DNA of 64,000 nt from Acidobacteriaceae bacterium (GTDB taxonomy: Bacteria; Acidobacteriota; Terriglobia; Terriglobales; Acidobacteriaceae), in assembly GCA_025462885.1 (NCBI GenBank), contig JAOAPN010000013.1:372001-436000 (forward strand). Direction: 5' to 3'. The position numbers and the translations under genes are program-made. The notes below the pieces were generated by a model. It was not told where the DNA came from. It did not search any database and worked only from the letters and a program-made list of their open reading frames with translations. Numbering within the stretch: the first letter of the stretch is position 1; each line of letters starts with the position of its first letter. This document shows, piece after piece, positions 24,488-33,798 of this stretch.

Positions 24488-25429
24488 CTACTTCTTTGCG
24501 GACTTCTTTGCTGCGGTCTTCTTGGCTACGGCCTTCTTCGCGACAACCTTCTTCGCGACTGCCTTCTTAACGACCGCCTTCTTCGCTACTGCTTTCTTCG
24601 CAGGAGCCTTCTTCGCTACTGCCTTCTTTGCTGGTGCCTTCTTTGCTACTGCTTTCTTGGTTGCCAAGGTAATACCTCTCTTCTGTGATTTTTTATTGCT
24701 GGCAGTGCTCTTTTTGCTGGCTGCTTTTTTAGGAGCAGCCTTACCGCCGCGTAGAGCACTGGACTTCTTCGCGGCAGAACTCAATATCGTTTTGACGGAG
24801 GCCTTCTTCGCCACCGCTTTTTTAGCCGTAGCTTTTTTCGCTACTGCCTTCTTGGCTGCTGCCTTCTTCGCCGGAACCACCTTCACGGCAATCTTCTTGG
24901 CTGCTGCTTTCTTCGCAACCACTTTCTTCGCAGCCGCCTTCTTCAGGGGAGCGGCTTTTTTTGCAGCAACTGCCTTCTTGGCCGGAGAGGCCTTCTTAGC
25001 GACTGCTTTCGCCGGAACAATCTTTTTAGCGGCAACCTTGATGGCAGTCGTCTTGATCGGCGCCTTCTTGAGAGCCGGCCTCCTGGCCGCAACTTTAGCC
25101 GGGGTCACGGGCAACGCGGGTTCCGCTTCCTTCTTTACCGGCAGCACAGACTCCTCATCCGAAGGTGTATACAGTCCGACCGGAGTGGCAGGTGCAGCGA
25201 AGACCTTTGCATCTTCCGCGTGCTTGCTCGCAAAAGAAGCTTCATCGTTATCCTCTGCGTCGTCGTCCTCATCGTCATCCGTATCGGCATCATCGTCGTC
25301 GGAGGTCATCGTGACCTCTTCCTCGTCGTCGTCCTCTTCAAAGAGGTGGGTATCGTTGTCCAGGTCGTCGGAAGAATCGTGGTCATCGCTCGCGGCGGAT
25401 GCATTCAGCTTGATCGGTTCATCGAACAT
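24488..25429 (-). CDS. Histone-H1-like protein with acidic N-terminus and KKA-repeat tail
   Basis: The product has 313 residues in two opposite halves. Residues 1-85 are strongly acidic (runs such as EEDDDEEE and [18 protein letters not shown]), and from about 105 on the protein is almost entirely Lys/Ala in AKKA-type repeats ([16 protein letters not shown] and variants). A short interruption lies around residues 205-245 ([31 protein letters not shown]). The tail resembles bacterial histone H1-like/AlgP-type nucleoid proteins that bind DNA non-specifically. The acidic head may mask or regulate binding. The ATG at 25429 is preferred to an in-frame GTG two codons before. Tandem repeats make the length likely to vary between strains. 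Confidence 0.8.
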   Translation of the reverse strand: MFDEPIKLNASAASDDHDSSDDLDNDTHLFEEDDDEEEVTMTSDDDDADTDDDEDDDAEDNDEASFASKHAEDAKVFAAPATPVGLYTPSDEESVLPVKKEAEPALPVTPAKVAARRPALKKAPIKTTAIKVAAKKIVPAKAVAKKASPAKKAVAAKKAAPLKKAAAKKVVAKKAAAKKIAVKVVPAKKAAAKKAVAKKATAKKAVAKKASVKTILSSAAKKSSALRGGKAAPKKAASKKSTASNKKSQKRGITLATKKAVAKKAPAKKAVAKKAPAKKAVAKKAVVKKAVAKKVVAKKAVAKKTAAKKSAKK

Positions 25430-25631
25430 CGTCACTCATCCTCTGGTCAGTTTGAAGCTTCAAGTCTCGATTCAAACTCAAAGCTTTTGTAAATCTCAAC
25501 TTCTCTCGCAGTAACTTTGCTCTTCTCTTACTTCATGCAACCGTCTAAAACATTTCGCATCGCGGCACGATTCTAGCAATAGAGTGCATCTGTCCGCTAC
25601 CGAAGGCAAGCACTCTTTTTATTGAGGTAGC

Positions 25632-27509
25632 TTATCGTGCAGCTTTCGATTTCTTTTTTGGTGTTGCACTCGCCGCCTTCGTCGAACTCTTACTCGCTGA
25701 ACTCTTGGATGCAGACTTCGATGAAGCCTGTGAAGCATTTTTACCAGAGGCGTTCGCTGCACTCTTCGCCGCCGTAGAATTTTTCGCTCCGCTCGTCGTA
25801 GAACCTGCGCCACGAGCCCTCTTTCCGCGCACACGCGTCACCGGACCAAGCCGTACTGGAGCCGTCACATTCAATGTCTGCCCCGCGCTCACAGCGCTCG
25901 AACGCAGTTTGTTCCAGCTCCGCAACTCATCTACCGACACGTTGAACCGGTCCGCTACGGTCACCAGCGTGTCTCCCTTGTGCACGGTGTAGCGCTGCAT
26001 TTTTACACTGGTCGTCACCGTCGCGACCGGCACCACCAGTTCATCCCCAACTGCAACGCTCTGTCCGGCATCGACTCCATTCGCCGCAACGATCTCGCTG
26101 GTGCGGCCATGCAGCGCCAGCGCAATCCCGTCGAGCGTCTCGCCCGGCTTCACGACATGGAACCGCCAGCTCCCGCGCTTGTCCTCGGGAATGTCCTTGA
26201 TACGGTCCGCATACGCGTCCTTCGTCCCCATCGGAAGATGCAGGTCGAACATCATGTCGCGCGGCGTCGTCATCCGCAGCAGGCTGGGGTTCAGCACCAC
26301 GATCTCCGGCAGTGACGCCCCCGTCACATCCGCCACCAGGCGCAGATCGATCGCATAGTCCACGCTGACCGTGTCCGACACCACGGCCGCCTCCGGCACC
26401 ATCTTGTCCAGCCCATACTGCGACGGATTCTTCGCCATGATGATGGCCGCGATGATACCCGGCACGTAGTTCTTCGTCTCTCCCGGCAGCACGTTGCGCT
26501 TGTAAAGCTCCCAGAAGTCGGCATAGCCCGTCTTCATCACCGCACGTTGAACGTTTCCAGGACCCCAGTCATACGCCGCCATTGCTAGGTACCAGTCGCC
26601 GAACTGGTTGTACAAGGTCTTCATGTACTTCGCATACGCGACTGAAGACTTCTGCGGATCGAACCGCTCATCGAACCAGCCGTTGCGCGCCAGCCCATAC
26701 GCGCCCGTCGGCATGAACTGCCACATCCCGCCCGCACCCGACCGCGCATTCAGCGCCTGCGGTTGGAAGCCGGACTCCGCCACCGCCAGATAGATCAGAT
26801 CCTGCGGCACCCCCTGCTCGCGAAGATTCTTCGAGATCATTTCCTTGTACTTGCCCGCCCGCTCCAGCGAGCGCAGCAGGTGCGCGTGGCCGCCCGGCGA
26901 GTTGGAGAAGTAGCTGATGAAGCCCGCCACATAGTTGTTCACCACCAGGGGGAAGTCCGACTGGGTCGTCTTCAGCTCTTCCGCCACCTTCGCCGTCAGA
27001 GCCTCGTTCGGCGCGAACGTCACCTCGTTCGCCGCATCCAGCGGAGCGGCTTCGAGCGTCGGCGAAAATCCGTTGCCCTGCTTCAGAGCCGACATCTCCA
27101 GCGAGTTCACCGCGTCGAGCAGATGCGTGAATTCATCGGAGAGTTGCGCATCCGCCTTCAGATCCATCCCACTCATCAGCATTCCATCGACGGCCGTGTC
27201 GAAGTCCATTCGCGCTGCATCCAGCCGGCCTGCGCGGTAGTTCTCCACGCCGCTGCGATACGCCGTCTCTGCCTGCGCAATAATCTGTTGGGTCTTGAAA
27301 GCCTTGGCCGCAGTATCGACAGCCTGCGCTGTAGTCGTCGCCTGGGTTGCGGCAGCACTCGCAGCCACGGTTGGAGCAGTCGCCTGCGCCGGCATCTTGC
27401 CCGGTGTCGCAGTCTTATCCTGCGGACAACCCATCAGCAGAGCCAGAGGCCCACAAGCTGCCACCAACCCCCACCGCCGCACCGTCTGATCTAAAGTTAT
27501 CCGCGCCAT
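25632..27509 (-). CDS. Membrane-bound lytic murein transglycosylase with two LysM domains (MltD-like)
   Basis: The product has 625 residues from the ATG at 27509. An N-terminal signal with a possible lipobox (LALLMGC) suggests an outer-membrane lipoprotein. After an Ala/Thr-rich linker and a helical region, the SLT domain spans about 240-400. It carries the catalytic Glu in IYLAVAESGFQPQALNARSGAG, then GMWQFMPTGAYGL and AMAAYDWGPGNVQRA. Two LysM modules follow (FHVVKPGETLDGIALAL near 440; YTVHKGDTLVTVADRFNVS near 500). The protein ends in a Ser/Ala/Lys-rich low-complexity tail of about 70 residues. It cleaves peptidoglycan glycan strands. Confidence 0.9.
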   Translation of the reverse strand: MARITLDQTVRRWGLVAACGPLALLMGCPQDKTATPGKMPAQATAPTVAASAAATQATTTAQAVDTAAKAFKTQQIIAQAETAYRSGVENYRAGRLDAARMDFDTAVDGMLMSGMDLKADAQLSDEFTHLLDAVNSLEMSALKQGNGFSPTLEAAPLDAANEVTFAPNEALTAKVAEELKTTQSDFPLVVNNYVAGFISYFSNSPGGHAHLLRSLERAGKYKEMISKNLREQGVPQDLIYLAVAESGFQPQALNARSGAGGMWQFMPTGAYGLARNGWFDERFDPQKSSVAYAKYMKTLYNQFGDWYLAMAAYDWGPGNVQRAVMKTGYADFWELYKRNVLPGETKNYVPGIIAAIIMAKNPSQYGLDKMVPEAAVVSDTVSVDYAIDLRLVADVTGASLPEIVVLNPSLLRMTTPRDMMFDLHLPMGTKDAYADRIKDIPEDKRGSWRFHVVKPGETLDGIALALHGRTSEIVAANGVDAGQSVAVGDELVVPVATVTTSVKMQRYTVHKGDTLVTVADRFNVSVDELRSWNKLRSSAVSAGQTLNVTAPVRLGPVTRVRGKRARGAGSTTSGAKNSTAAKSAANASGKNASQASSKSASKSSASKSSTKAASATPKKKSKAAR

Positions 27510-27614
27510 TCGTCCCTGCTCATTGTAAGACGCGCAGAGGACAAATGTGTGGCTCTTCCGCAGAACCGTGCGAAAGGAATCGGCAAAGCAGTAACGAGTT
27601 CCATACGACAAGGT

Positions 27615-27642
27615 GCAGCCCGGAGCATCCACTCCGGGCTGC
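27615..27642 (-). terminator. Terminator hairpin after the metE pseudogene
   Basis: GCAGCCCGGAG (27615-27625) pairs perfectly with CTCCGGGCTGC (27632-27642) around a 6-nt loop, 5 bases beyond the metE stop. There is only a weak T-tract. It is consistent with the original end of the metE transcript. Confidence 0.6.
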
Positions 27643-27646
27643 GACC

Positions 27647-29928
27647 CTACACCGCCGAGAGCAACACCGCCCTCACCTCGATTGCAGCGCCGCACATATG
27701 CATCAGTGCTTCGATCGTCTCGGGCCATCCGCGTGTCTTCAGGCCGCAGTCCGGATTCACCCAGATCTGCTCCGGCTTCAACACCTCAAGCGCCAACTCC
27801 AACAGGCCTCTCATCTCCTCCTGACTGGGCACGCGTGGCGAGTGGATGTCATACACCCCCAGCCCGATCTCATTCGGATAGCCATGCTGCTGAAATGCTC
27901 GCAGCATCTCCATCCGCGACCGCGCCGTCTCCATCGAGATCACGTCCGCATCCAGCGCCGCAATCGCATCGAGAATGTCCTCGAACTGGCAATAGCACAT
28001 GTGAGTATGGATCTGCGTGCCGTCCTCGACGCCGGAGGTCGCCAGCCGGAACGCCTTCACTGCCCAGTCCAGATAGGTGGGCCACTCCGCCTGGCGCAGC
28101 GGCAACCCCTCACGCAGTGCAGGCTCATCGACCTGGATGATACGAATGCCCGCCGCTTCCAGATCGCAGACCTCATCCCGCAACGCCAGCGCAATCTGCG
28201 ACGCCACATCTTTCTCCGGTACATCGTCCCGTACGAACGACCACTGCAGAATCGTGATCGGCCCGGTGAGCATCCCCTTCATCGGACGTTGCGTCAGCGA
28301 GCGCGCAAAGCTGCTCCACTCCACCGTGATCGCCGCAGGACGCGACACGTCCCCATAGATCACCGGTGGCTTGACGCACCGCGAGCCATAGCTCTGCACC
28401 CAGCCGTTCTGCGTAAACGAAACCCTTCAGGTGCTCGCCGAAGTACTCCACCATATCGTTGCGTTCGAACTCCCCATGCACCAGCACGTCGAGCCCGATG
28501 GCCTCCTGCTGCCGCACGCAGGCTTCGATCTCCGTCCGCAGAAAGGCGTCATACTCCGCAGCCGTAGTCGCGCCGCTGTCTGCGAACCTCCTGCGTCTGC
28601 GGAAACGACCCGATCGTCGTCGGCAACAGGGGCAGCTTCAGTTCTACCCGCTGCACCACAGCGCGCTCCGGATACGTCGCAGCCCGTCGCAGACTCGCCT
28701 CCCCAGTCGCAGCCAGCGCAGCCCGCACAGCAGCATTCGTACTGCTCTCTGCAGCCGCACGACGCGCCCTCCGCCGGCGGTTCTCCGCAAACGCTTCAAG
28801 AGCCCGTTCCTCACCCTGCGCGAGCACCACCAACTCCTCCAGCTTCTGTTGCGCAAAGCAAAGCCACTCAAGCACCGCTGGATCAAGCTTCGTCTCATGG
28901 ACCACGTCGTACGGAACGTGCAGCAGCGATCAGGACGGGGCGGCCTGCACGGCGCCCACACCACGCAACTGCATCACCTCGTTCAGCAGCGCGCTCACAC
29001 GATCGAGATCCGCCAGCCAGATATTCCGGCCGTCGATGCATCCCACACTCAACGTCTGCTCCGGCTTCAAGCGGCCTGCAGCCTCCATCACCTGCCCGCG
29101 TCCGCGCACAGCATCCACGTGGAGCCCGGCGGTCTGCAGGGAGCAGGCAAGATCCAGGTTGTCCCCAAGGCTGCCGAAGTAGGTCGTCAGCATCAGTTTC
29201 ACCGGGGATCCGCTCAGCGCGTCGTAGGCCTTCCGGTACGCTGCGCGCGCGTCGGAAGACAGATCCGTCACCAGGCAGGGCTCGTCGATCTGCACCCACT
29301 CCGCGTCGGCCGCTGCAAGCTCCTGCAGCACCAGCTTGTAGACCTCGAGCAGGCGCGGCAGCAGTGACAGCGGCTCCCAGCCCTCCGCGCCCTTACCCAA
29401 TAACAGCAGACTCACTGGTCCCAGCAGCACCGGCCGCGTCAGGATTCCCAACGCGAGTGCCTCCTTGAACTCACCCACCACCTTGCGCGTGTCCGGCACC
29501 AGCGCCAACTCCGCGCTCCACTCCGGGACCAGGTAGTGGTAGTTCGTATCGAACCACTTGGTCATCTCCATCGCCGTCTGCTCGCTGCTGTTGCGTGCCA
29601 TCTGGAAGTAGCGTCCCAGCGTCACAGCCCCGCCCCCAAATCGGCTCGGGGTTGCTCCGACAAGCACCAACGCATCCAGCACCTGGTCGTAGAACGAAAA
29701 ATCATTGCCTGGGATCACATCGATCCCGGCATCCCGCTGATGGATTCAGGTCTGCGCCCGCAACGCTTTCGCAGTTGCCAGCAGTTCGGCTTCGGATTTG
29801 CGTCCGCGCCAGAAATCTTCCAGGGCAAACTTCAGCTCCCGTTGCGGGCCAATCCGCGGAAACCCCAGATTCGCGGTGGTCAGTTGCTTAAATTCATTCA
29901 GGTTGATTGAGTTCAGTACGGATGACAT
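27647..29928 (-). pseudogene. metE: metE, cobalamin-independent methionine synthase, disrupted
   Basis: MetE transfers a methyl group from 5-methyltetrahydrofolate-triglutamate to homocysteine. The whole gene (about 760 codons) is recognisable, from [20 protein letters not shown] to [16 protein letters not shown], and the zinc ligands survive ([16 protein letters not shown]). It is broken at four places. An in-frame TGA replaces a conserved Trp at 29746-29748 (RAQT-stop-IHQRDAGID), and another TGA replaces a conserved Cys at 28930-28932 (APS-stop-SLLHVP). A frameshift with a small deletion lies near 28550-28560 (QRRDYG to AEYDAFL). A second frameshift lies near 28418-28425 (GFVY to [10 protein letters not shown]). 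The start is the ATG at 29928 behind GAGGAG. An intact cobalamin riboswitch precedes it. Confidence 0.9.
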
Positions 29929-30034
29929 TCGGTTCTCCTCATGGTGCCAAGGGAACCATTCATGCGCAGGCACACGTATCACCGCCAGCGGCAGTGGTAC
30001 GAGAGCAGTGGCTACAGGCCTATCCTCGAGACCA

Positions 30035-30259
30035 GCATCCTCAAATGCACGCCGCGGTGAGAGCCATCAGGCTCTTCCACGGTGGTAGCGACAGGCCGGT
30101 CTTCGGACTTTGGGCTTCCTACTAAACGCCGCTTCCCATTCTCTTCAGAACAGTGCGTGGCCCAGGGCCGTGCACTGTTCGTTCCCATCACCGCTGCGGG
30201 TCAGCGCCGGAGTCTCACCGGCTTCCCGTTTAACAACACCCCAGGGGCGTTGCACCTGT
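30035..30259 (-). ncRNA. Cobalamin riboswitch with expression platform
   Basis: Reading the minus strand, the aptamer begins ACAGGTGCAACGCCC (30259) and contains GGGAAGCCGGTGAGACTCCG, then GCGCTGACCCGCAGCGGTGA, a CAGTGC...GCACTG stem, and the B12-box region AGTCCGAAGACCGGCCTGT ending at 30091. ACAGG and CCTGT close the outer helix. Just downstream CCGTGGAAGAGCC and GGCTCTCACCGCGG form a hairpin (about 30035-30085) that can serve as expression platform. It precedes metE by about 110 nt. Cobalamin would switch off B12-independent methionine synthesis, a known arrangement. Confidence 0.9.
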
Positions 30260-30333
30260 ACCTCTCCACTCTACAATGTCGTCGCCGAGATTGACTGCGC
30301 CACAACCCCCGAGGCTCATAGCCACCAAAAGAA

Positions 30334-30361
30334 AACACCCATGCGCCTTCGCATGGGTGTT
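30334..30361 (-). terminator. Terminator of the first Oar-like receptor gene
   Basis: AACACCCATGCG (30334-30345) pairs with CGCATGGGTGTT (30350-30361) around a CCTT loop, followed on the minus strand by TTTCTTTTG. It lies 29 bp past the receptor stop codon and upstream of the riboswitch. Confidence 0.85.
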
Positions 30362-30390
30362 GGTGGATGCTGCAGATAACGAGAAGGGAA

Positions 30391-33300
30391 CTAGAACAGC
30401 AGTCGCATGGACAACTGAAGCTGGCGGTTCGCTCCGATACCGACCTGATTGCCGACCGTCGACGTCAAGGTTCCGAACGCCCCCGCATTGCCCGAAGTAA
30501 ACGGAGTACCCGGTTGCGATCCGTTGCCAGGAGCCGTCGCCAGCGTCTGGTTCAACCGTACTGTGCCTGGGTTGGCATAGTTCGGTTTATTCAGCACGTT
30601 ATAAGCATCGGCGTGGAAGTCGAGACTGAATCCCTCATACACCTTCACGGCTTTGCTCAACGTCATGTCCAATTGCGCCAGGTTCGGCCCCGAGTAATCG
30701 TTGCGGCGTGCATTGCCGAACGTTCCAGCAGCCGGAGTTGAAAATGCCGCCGGGTTGAGGAACTGCTTGCCCGCTTTCAGGAAAGGGTTCACACCCGGCA
30801 CCATGTTCGGCCGACGAATGTTACGCGAGTTGCCACCGCCCGGAACGTTGGCGACAGCGGTGGTTTGCACCACTCCAGCAGTCACGACCGGCGAGGAGAA
30901 CGTCTGGCCCGCGACGCTCGTTCCTGCATTTCCAATGTAAGCCACGTCAGGACGAGTGATGAGCACATCGATCGGTACGCCGCTGCGGAAGTTCACAATC
31001 CCGCCCACTTGCCATCCGCCTGCAACCAGATCCAGAGGACCGGAGAAGGAGTGTGCCCGGCCATGACCGAACGGCAGGTTATAGAGCACCGTAGCGTTCA
31101 GAGAATGACGGATGTCGAACGTGCCGCGACCGTAGTCCAGCGGGAAGCTGTAAGGGCTCTGCGAGGTGGTCGCCTCGTTTGAACCGCTCGAGGTACCAAG
31201 CTCCTTCGCCCAGGTGTACTGCGCGCCCAACGAGAGACCGCTGCCAAACCGGCGCTGCAGTGAGGACTGCAACCCGTGGTATTGGTCGGTGCCACCCGAG
31301 GTCTTGTAGTCGATCTCGGCGAAGCGATTGCCGAACTGCCGGATCGCCGTACCGGCACCGGTCGTCGGATTCGTCGTTACGCTGGTGATGAGGTTCGTGA
31401 TGGACCGCAGAAACAGGTTGCGTCCCGTCGATCCGACGTACGCCACCAGGAACTGCATCTGGCCCGGCAACTGCTGCTGCACCGAAGCCGTGTACGAGGT
31501 GATGCGCTCCGGAACCTTGTAGTTCGGCGAGTAAGCACGCGGCTGGAAACCCAGCGTCGGGCTGTTGATGTCGTAGCCCGCATAGACGTCGCTGGCCGGA
31601 TTGATCGGATACGCCTTGCCCGAAGTGAAGGTGCGGCTTACGCGATCGTTGGCCTCAGGCTGAATCTGGTCTTCAGTTTGTCCGGGGCCGTAGAAGATGC
31701 CGCCACCAACTCGAACCACCGTATCCATACCGTTGAAGACCTTAGGAGACCAGGTCAGCGCCAACCGCGGTCCGAAGTTTGTCTTGGAGGCCTTGTACCA
31801 GTCTCCGGTGTACTTCGGAATGATCGTGCCGGCCGTCATGTCGAAGAAGACATTCTTGTTCCGGACCTCATGCAAGGGCGAAAAGAACTCGTACCGCAGA
31901 CCGTAGCTCAGCGTGAGGTTCGACTTGATCTTCCACTCATCCTGCGCGTAGCCGATGTAGTAGTTCTGCTTCACCTGTGCATTGCCGCTCAATCCAGTGA
32001 AAGGGCTGAGATCGCTCAGGTCGCCGAAGAATTGAATCTGGTTCGGGACGTTGCTGGTAAACGCGCTGATGGAGTTATAGGTGTAAGTGGTTCCGCCGAT
32101 CTGGTTGTTATAAAGCGAGACCGGACGAATCTCCACGCCGAACTTCAGGTTATGGTTCCCCCGCACGACCGACAGGTTGTCGATGTAAGAAAAGGTCTGG
32201 CCGGTGTACGGCGCGCCCACTCCGTTGAAGGAACTCGAAAGACTGATCAGCGATCCCACGTTCGTAAGGCCCGCAATCGCAATACGCGAACGGGACAGGT
32301 CGGCGTTTGGACTTGCTCCGGCAATACCAAGGACCCGCATCTTCACGCCGTTGTATCCAAACTTTGTCTCGTTGAAGATGCGCGGCGACCACACCTGCGT
32401 CAACGCGATCACACCATTCTGCGGAACCGAGACCTGGCCGAACTGGCTCAGCGAGGCATCCTGCACCTGGGTCGAGGTACCCTGATCGCGGTTGTAGCGT
32501 GCGTACAGGTGGAAGCGGTCGTTGAACTGATAGTCGAAGCGAATAGCTCCGAAGTCTTCATTGATTCTGTTCGAACCGATTCTGGTGATGTTCTGCTGCA
32601 GAATTCCCTGGGTGTTGGTCGCAGTCGGAAGCTCGCTGGCTAACGAGAACGGATCGGTCGGGAACGCTGCCAGCAAAGGCTGGATGGCGCTGTTGGCTGG
32701 AATCAGCGACTTTGCATAGTTGCTCAAGGTCGCTCCACCCTGCGGCGCAGCCCATATCTGGCGCAGGCCCTCGTAGTTCGCAAACGCAAACAGCTTGTCC
32801 TTCAGGATCGGTCCGCCGATGGAACCGCCAAACTGGTTGAGCCGGAACTTGGGCGAATTGTTCGCAGTGTTGCGCCGGTTGAATGTATTGCGCGCGTCGA
32901 AGGCGTCGTTGCGTACATAGTCGAAGACCGAGCCGTGTACCTTGTTGCCACCCGACTTGGTAATGAAGCTGATCTGTCCACCCGTACCGGTGCCCATCTC
33001 TGCAGGGTAGCTGGACGAGTCCACACGAAATTCCTGCACCGCCTCCAGCGACTGTTGCAGCCGGAACAGCGAGGTCAGCTCACCATTCAAGTTGCCCGGA
33101 GACGTGTCGATAATACCGGTCGATTCAATGCCGTCCAGCCGGATGATGTTCTGCTCCACAGCCCGTCCGGAGAAACGGATGTTGTCGAAGGTACCGGTCC
33201 CGGCGTTGGTTGCGCCCGGAACCAGAAGGTAAAGCTGCGAAATCTGACGGCCATTGATCGGAAGGTTCGCGATCTCGCGATTCGGAATCGTCGCGCCGAT

Positions 33301-33702
33301 CCTCGCCGAAGACGTATCCAGTGTCACCATGGAACCCGCATCGACGGTCACGCTCGACTGCGACCCTGCGACAGCCAGTGCAAAATCACGCGTCGCGGCC
33401 TGTCCAACGCCCAACACCACAGCCTTAACCTCATTCGCAGCGAAACCATCGACAGCAACCTTCACGTCGTACTCCGAAGGAGGGAGCGACACAGCGATAT
33501 ACGCGCCTTCATCATTGGTTGTAACGACGCGCTGTGCACCCGTGCGCTCATCCGTGATCGTAACCTGGGCCTTGGAGAGTGCAGCGCCTGAAGCGTCCGT
33601 CACTGTTCCGGTAAGACGGGCGGTGGTCGTCTGCGCCCACAACGAGGCCGAGCCGAAGCCCAGCAGCAGGGCAAGCCTGCAGAGAGAATTTCTGTTTGCC
33701 AT
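30391..33702 (-). CDS. Oar-like TonB-dependent outer-membrane receptor
   Basis: The product has 1103 residues from the ATG at 33702. A signal peptide ends near SLWAQ. An N-terminal carboxypeptidase-regulatory-like domain (about 25-110; ARLTGTVTDASGAALSKAQV, NDEGAYIAVSLPPSEYDV) comes next. A plug-like region (INGRQISQLYLLVPG, RLDGIESTG, AVQEFRVDSSSYPAEMG, GGQISFITKSGGNKVHGSVF) leads into a large beta barrel ending in a terminal Phe (QLQLSMRLLF). This Oar/CarbopepD_reg architecture is greatly expanded in Acidobacteria and is thought to import or bind large organic ligands such as glycans. No TonB box is obvious. No SusD homologue adjoins it. Confidence 0.9.
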   Translation of the reverse strand: MANRNSLCRLALLLGFGSASLWAQTTTARLTGTVTDASGAALSKAQVTITDERTGAQRVVTTNDEGAYIAVSLPPSEYDVKVAVDGFAANEVKAVVLGVGQAATRDFALAVAGSQSSVTVDAGSMVTLDTSSARIGATIPNREIANLPINGRQISQLYLLVPGATNAGTGTFDNIRFSGRAVEQNIIRLDGIESTGIIDTSPGNLNGELTSLFRLQQSLEAVQEFRVDSSSYPAEMGTGTGGQISFITKSGGNKVHGSVFDYVRNDAFDARNTFNRRNTANNSPKFRLNQFGGSIGGPILKDKLFAFANYEGLRQIWAAPQGGATLSNYAKSLIPANSAIQPLLAAFPTDPFSLASELPTATNTQGILQQNITRIGSNRINEDFGAIRFDYQFNDRFHLYARYNRDQGTSTQVQDASLSQFGQVSVPQNGVIALTQVWSPRIFNETKFGYNGVKMRVLGIAGASPNADLSRSRIAIAGLTNVGSLISLSSSFNGVGAPYTGQTFSYIDNLSVVRGNHNLKFGVEIRPVSLYNNQIGGTTYTYNSISAFTSNVPNQIQFFGDLSDLSPFTGLSGNAQVKQNYYIGYAQDEWKIKSNLTLSYGLRYEFFSPLHEVRNKNVFFDMTAGTIIPKYTGDWYKASKTNFGPRLALTWSPKVFNGMDTVVRVGGGIFYGPGQTEDQIQPEANDRVSRTFTSGKAYPINPASDVYAGYDINSPTLGFQPRAYSPNYKVPERITSYTASVQQQLPGQMQFLVAYVGSTGRNLFLRSITNLITSVTTNPTTGAGTAIRQFGNRFAEIDYKTSGGTDQYHGLQSSLQRRFGSGLSLGAQYTWAKELGTSSGSNEATTSQSPYSFPLDYGRGTFDIRHSLNATVLYNLPFGHGRAHSFSGPLDLVAGGWQVGGIVNFRSGVPIDVLITRPDVAYIGNAGTSVAGQTFSSPVVTAGVVQTTAVANVPGGGNSRNIRRPNMVPGVNPFLKAGKQFLNPAAFSTPAAGTFGNARRNDYSGPNLAQLDMTLSKAVKVYEGFSLDFHADAYNVLNKPNYANPGTVRLNQTLATAPGNGSQPGTPFTSGNAGAFGTLTSTVGNQVGIGANRQLQLSMRLLF

Positions 33703-33717
33703 ATGACCCAAAGTCTC

Positions 33718-33744
33718 GGCGATTGTTGTTTCAAAACTGTGACA
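33718..33744 (-). promoter_or_regulatory. Possible ECF41-type promoter before the first Oar-like receptor
   Basis: On the minus strand TGTCACA (33744-33738) is followed after 16 bp by CGCC (33721-33718), close to the reported ECF41 pattern TGTCACA-N16-CGTC. The start of transcription would lie only about 8 bases before the ATG at 33702, so the match may be chance. Confidence 0.25.
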
Positions 33745-33798
33745 AATCGATGAATCCTCGCTACACGAATGCACCGTTACCGCTAATCCAGGCACTCT

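Noticed and set aside
24488..25100. Tandem short DNA repeats resembling a CRISPR array
   Set aside because: The repeats are in-frame codons for AKKA units with no constant spacer length and no cas genes. No CRISPR array was found in the window.
24522..25514. Long plus-strand frame (330 codons) with hydrophobic FFATAFF-type repeats
   Set aside because: It is the exact antisense of the AKKA-repeat gene. The repeated codons of that gene simply lack stops in this frame, and no start signal or family supports it.
27347..28567. 406-codon plus-strand frame across metE
   Set aside because: Antisense to recognisable MetE sequence; it is Arg/Pro/His-rich and has no start signal.
28930..28932. TGA at a conserved Cys codon of metE read as selenocysteine
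   Set aside because: A second TGA replaces a Trp in the same gene and two frameshifts follow. No selenocysteine insertion element was seen, so gene decay is simpler.
29746..29748. TGA as reassigned Trp codon
   Set aside because: Many intact genes in the window end with TGA, so the standard meaning holds.
31276..32643. 455-codon plus-strand frame inside the first Oar-like receptor
   Set aside because: Antisense to a clear beta-barrel receptor; composition is Arg/Val/Asp-rich shadow sequence without domain features.
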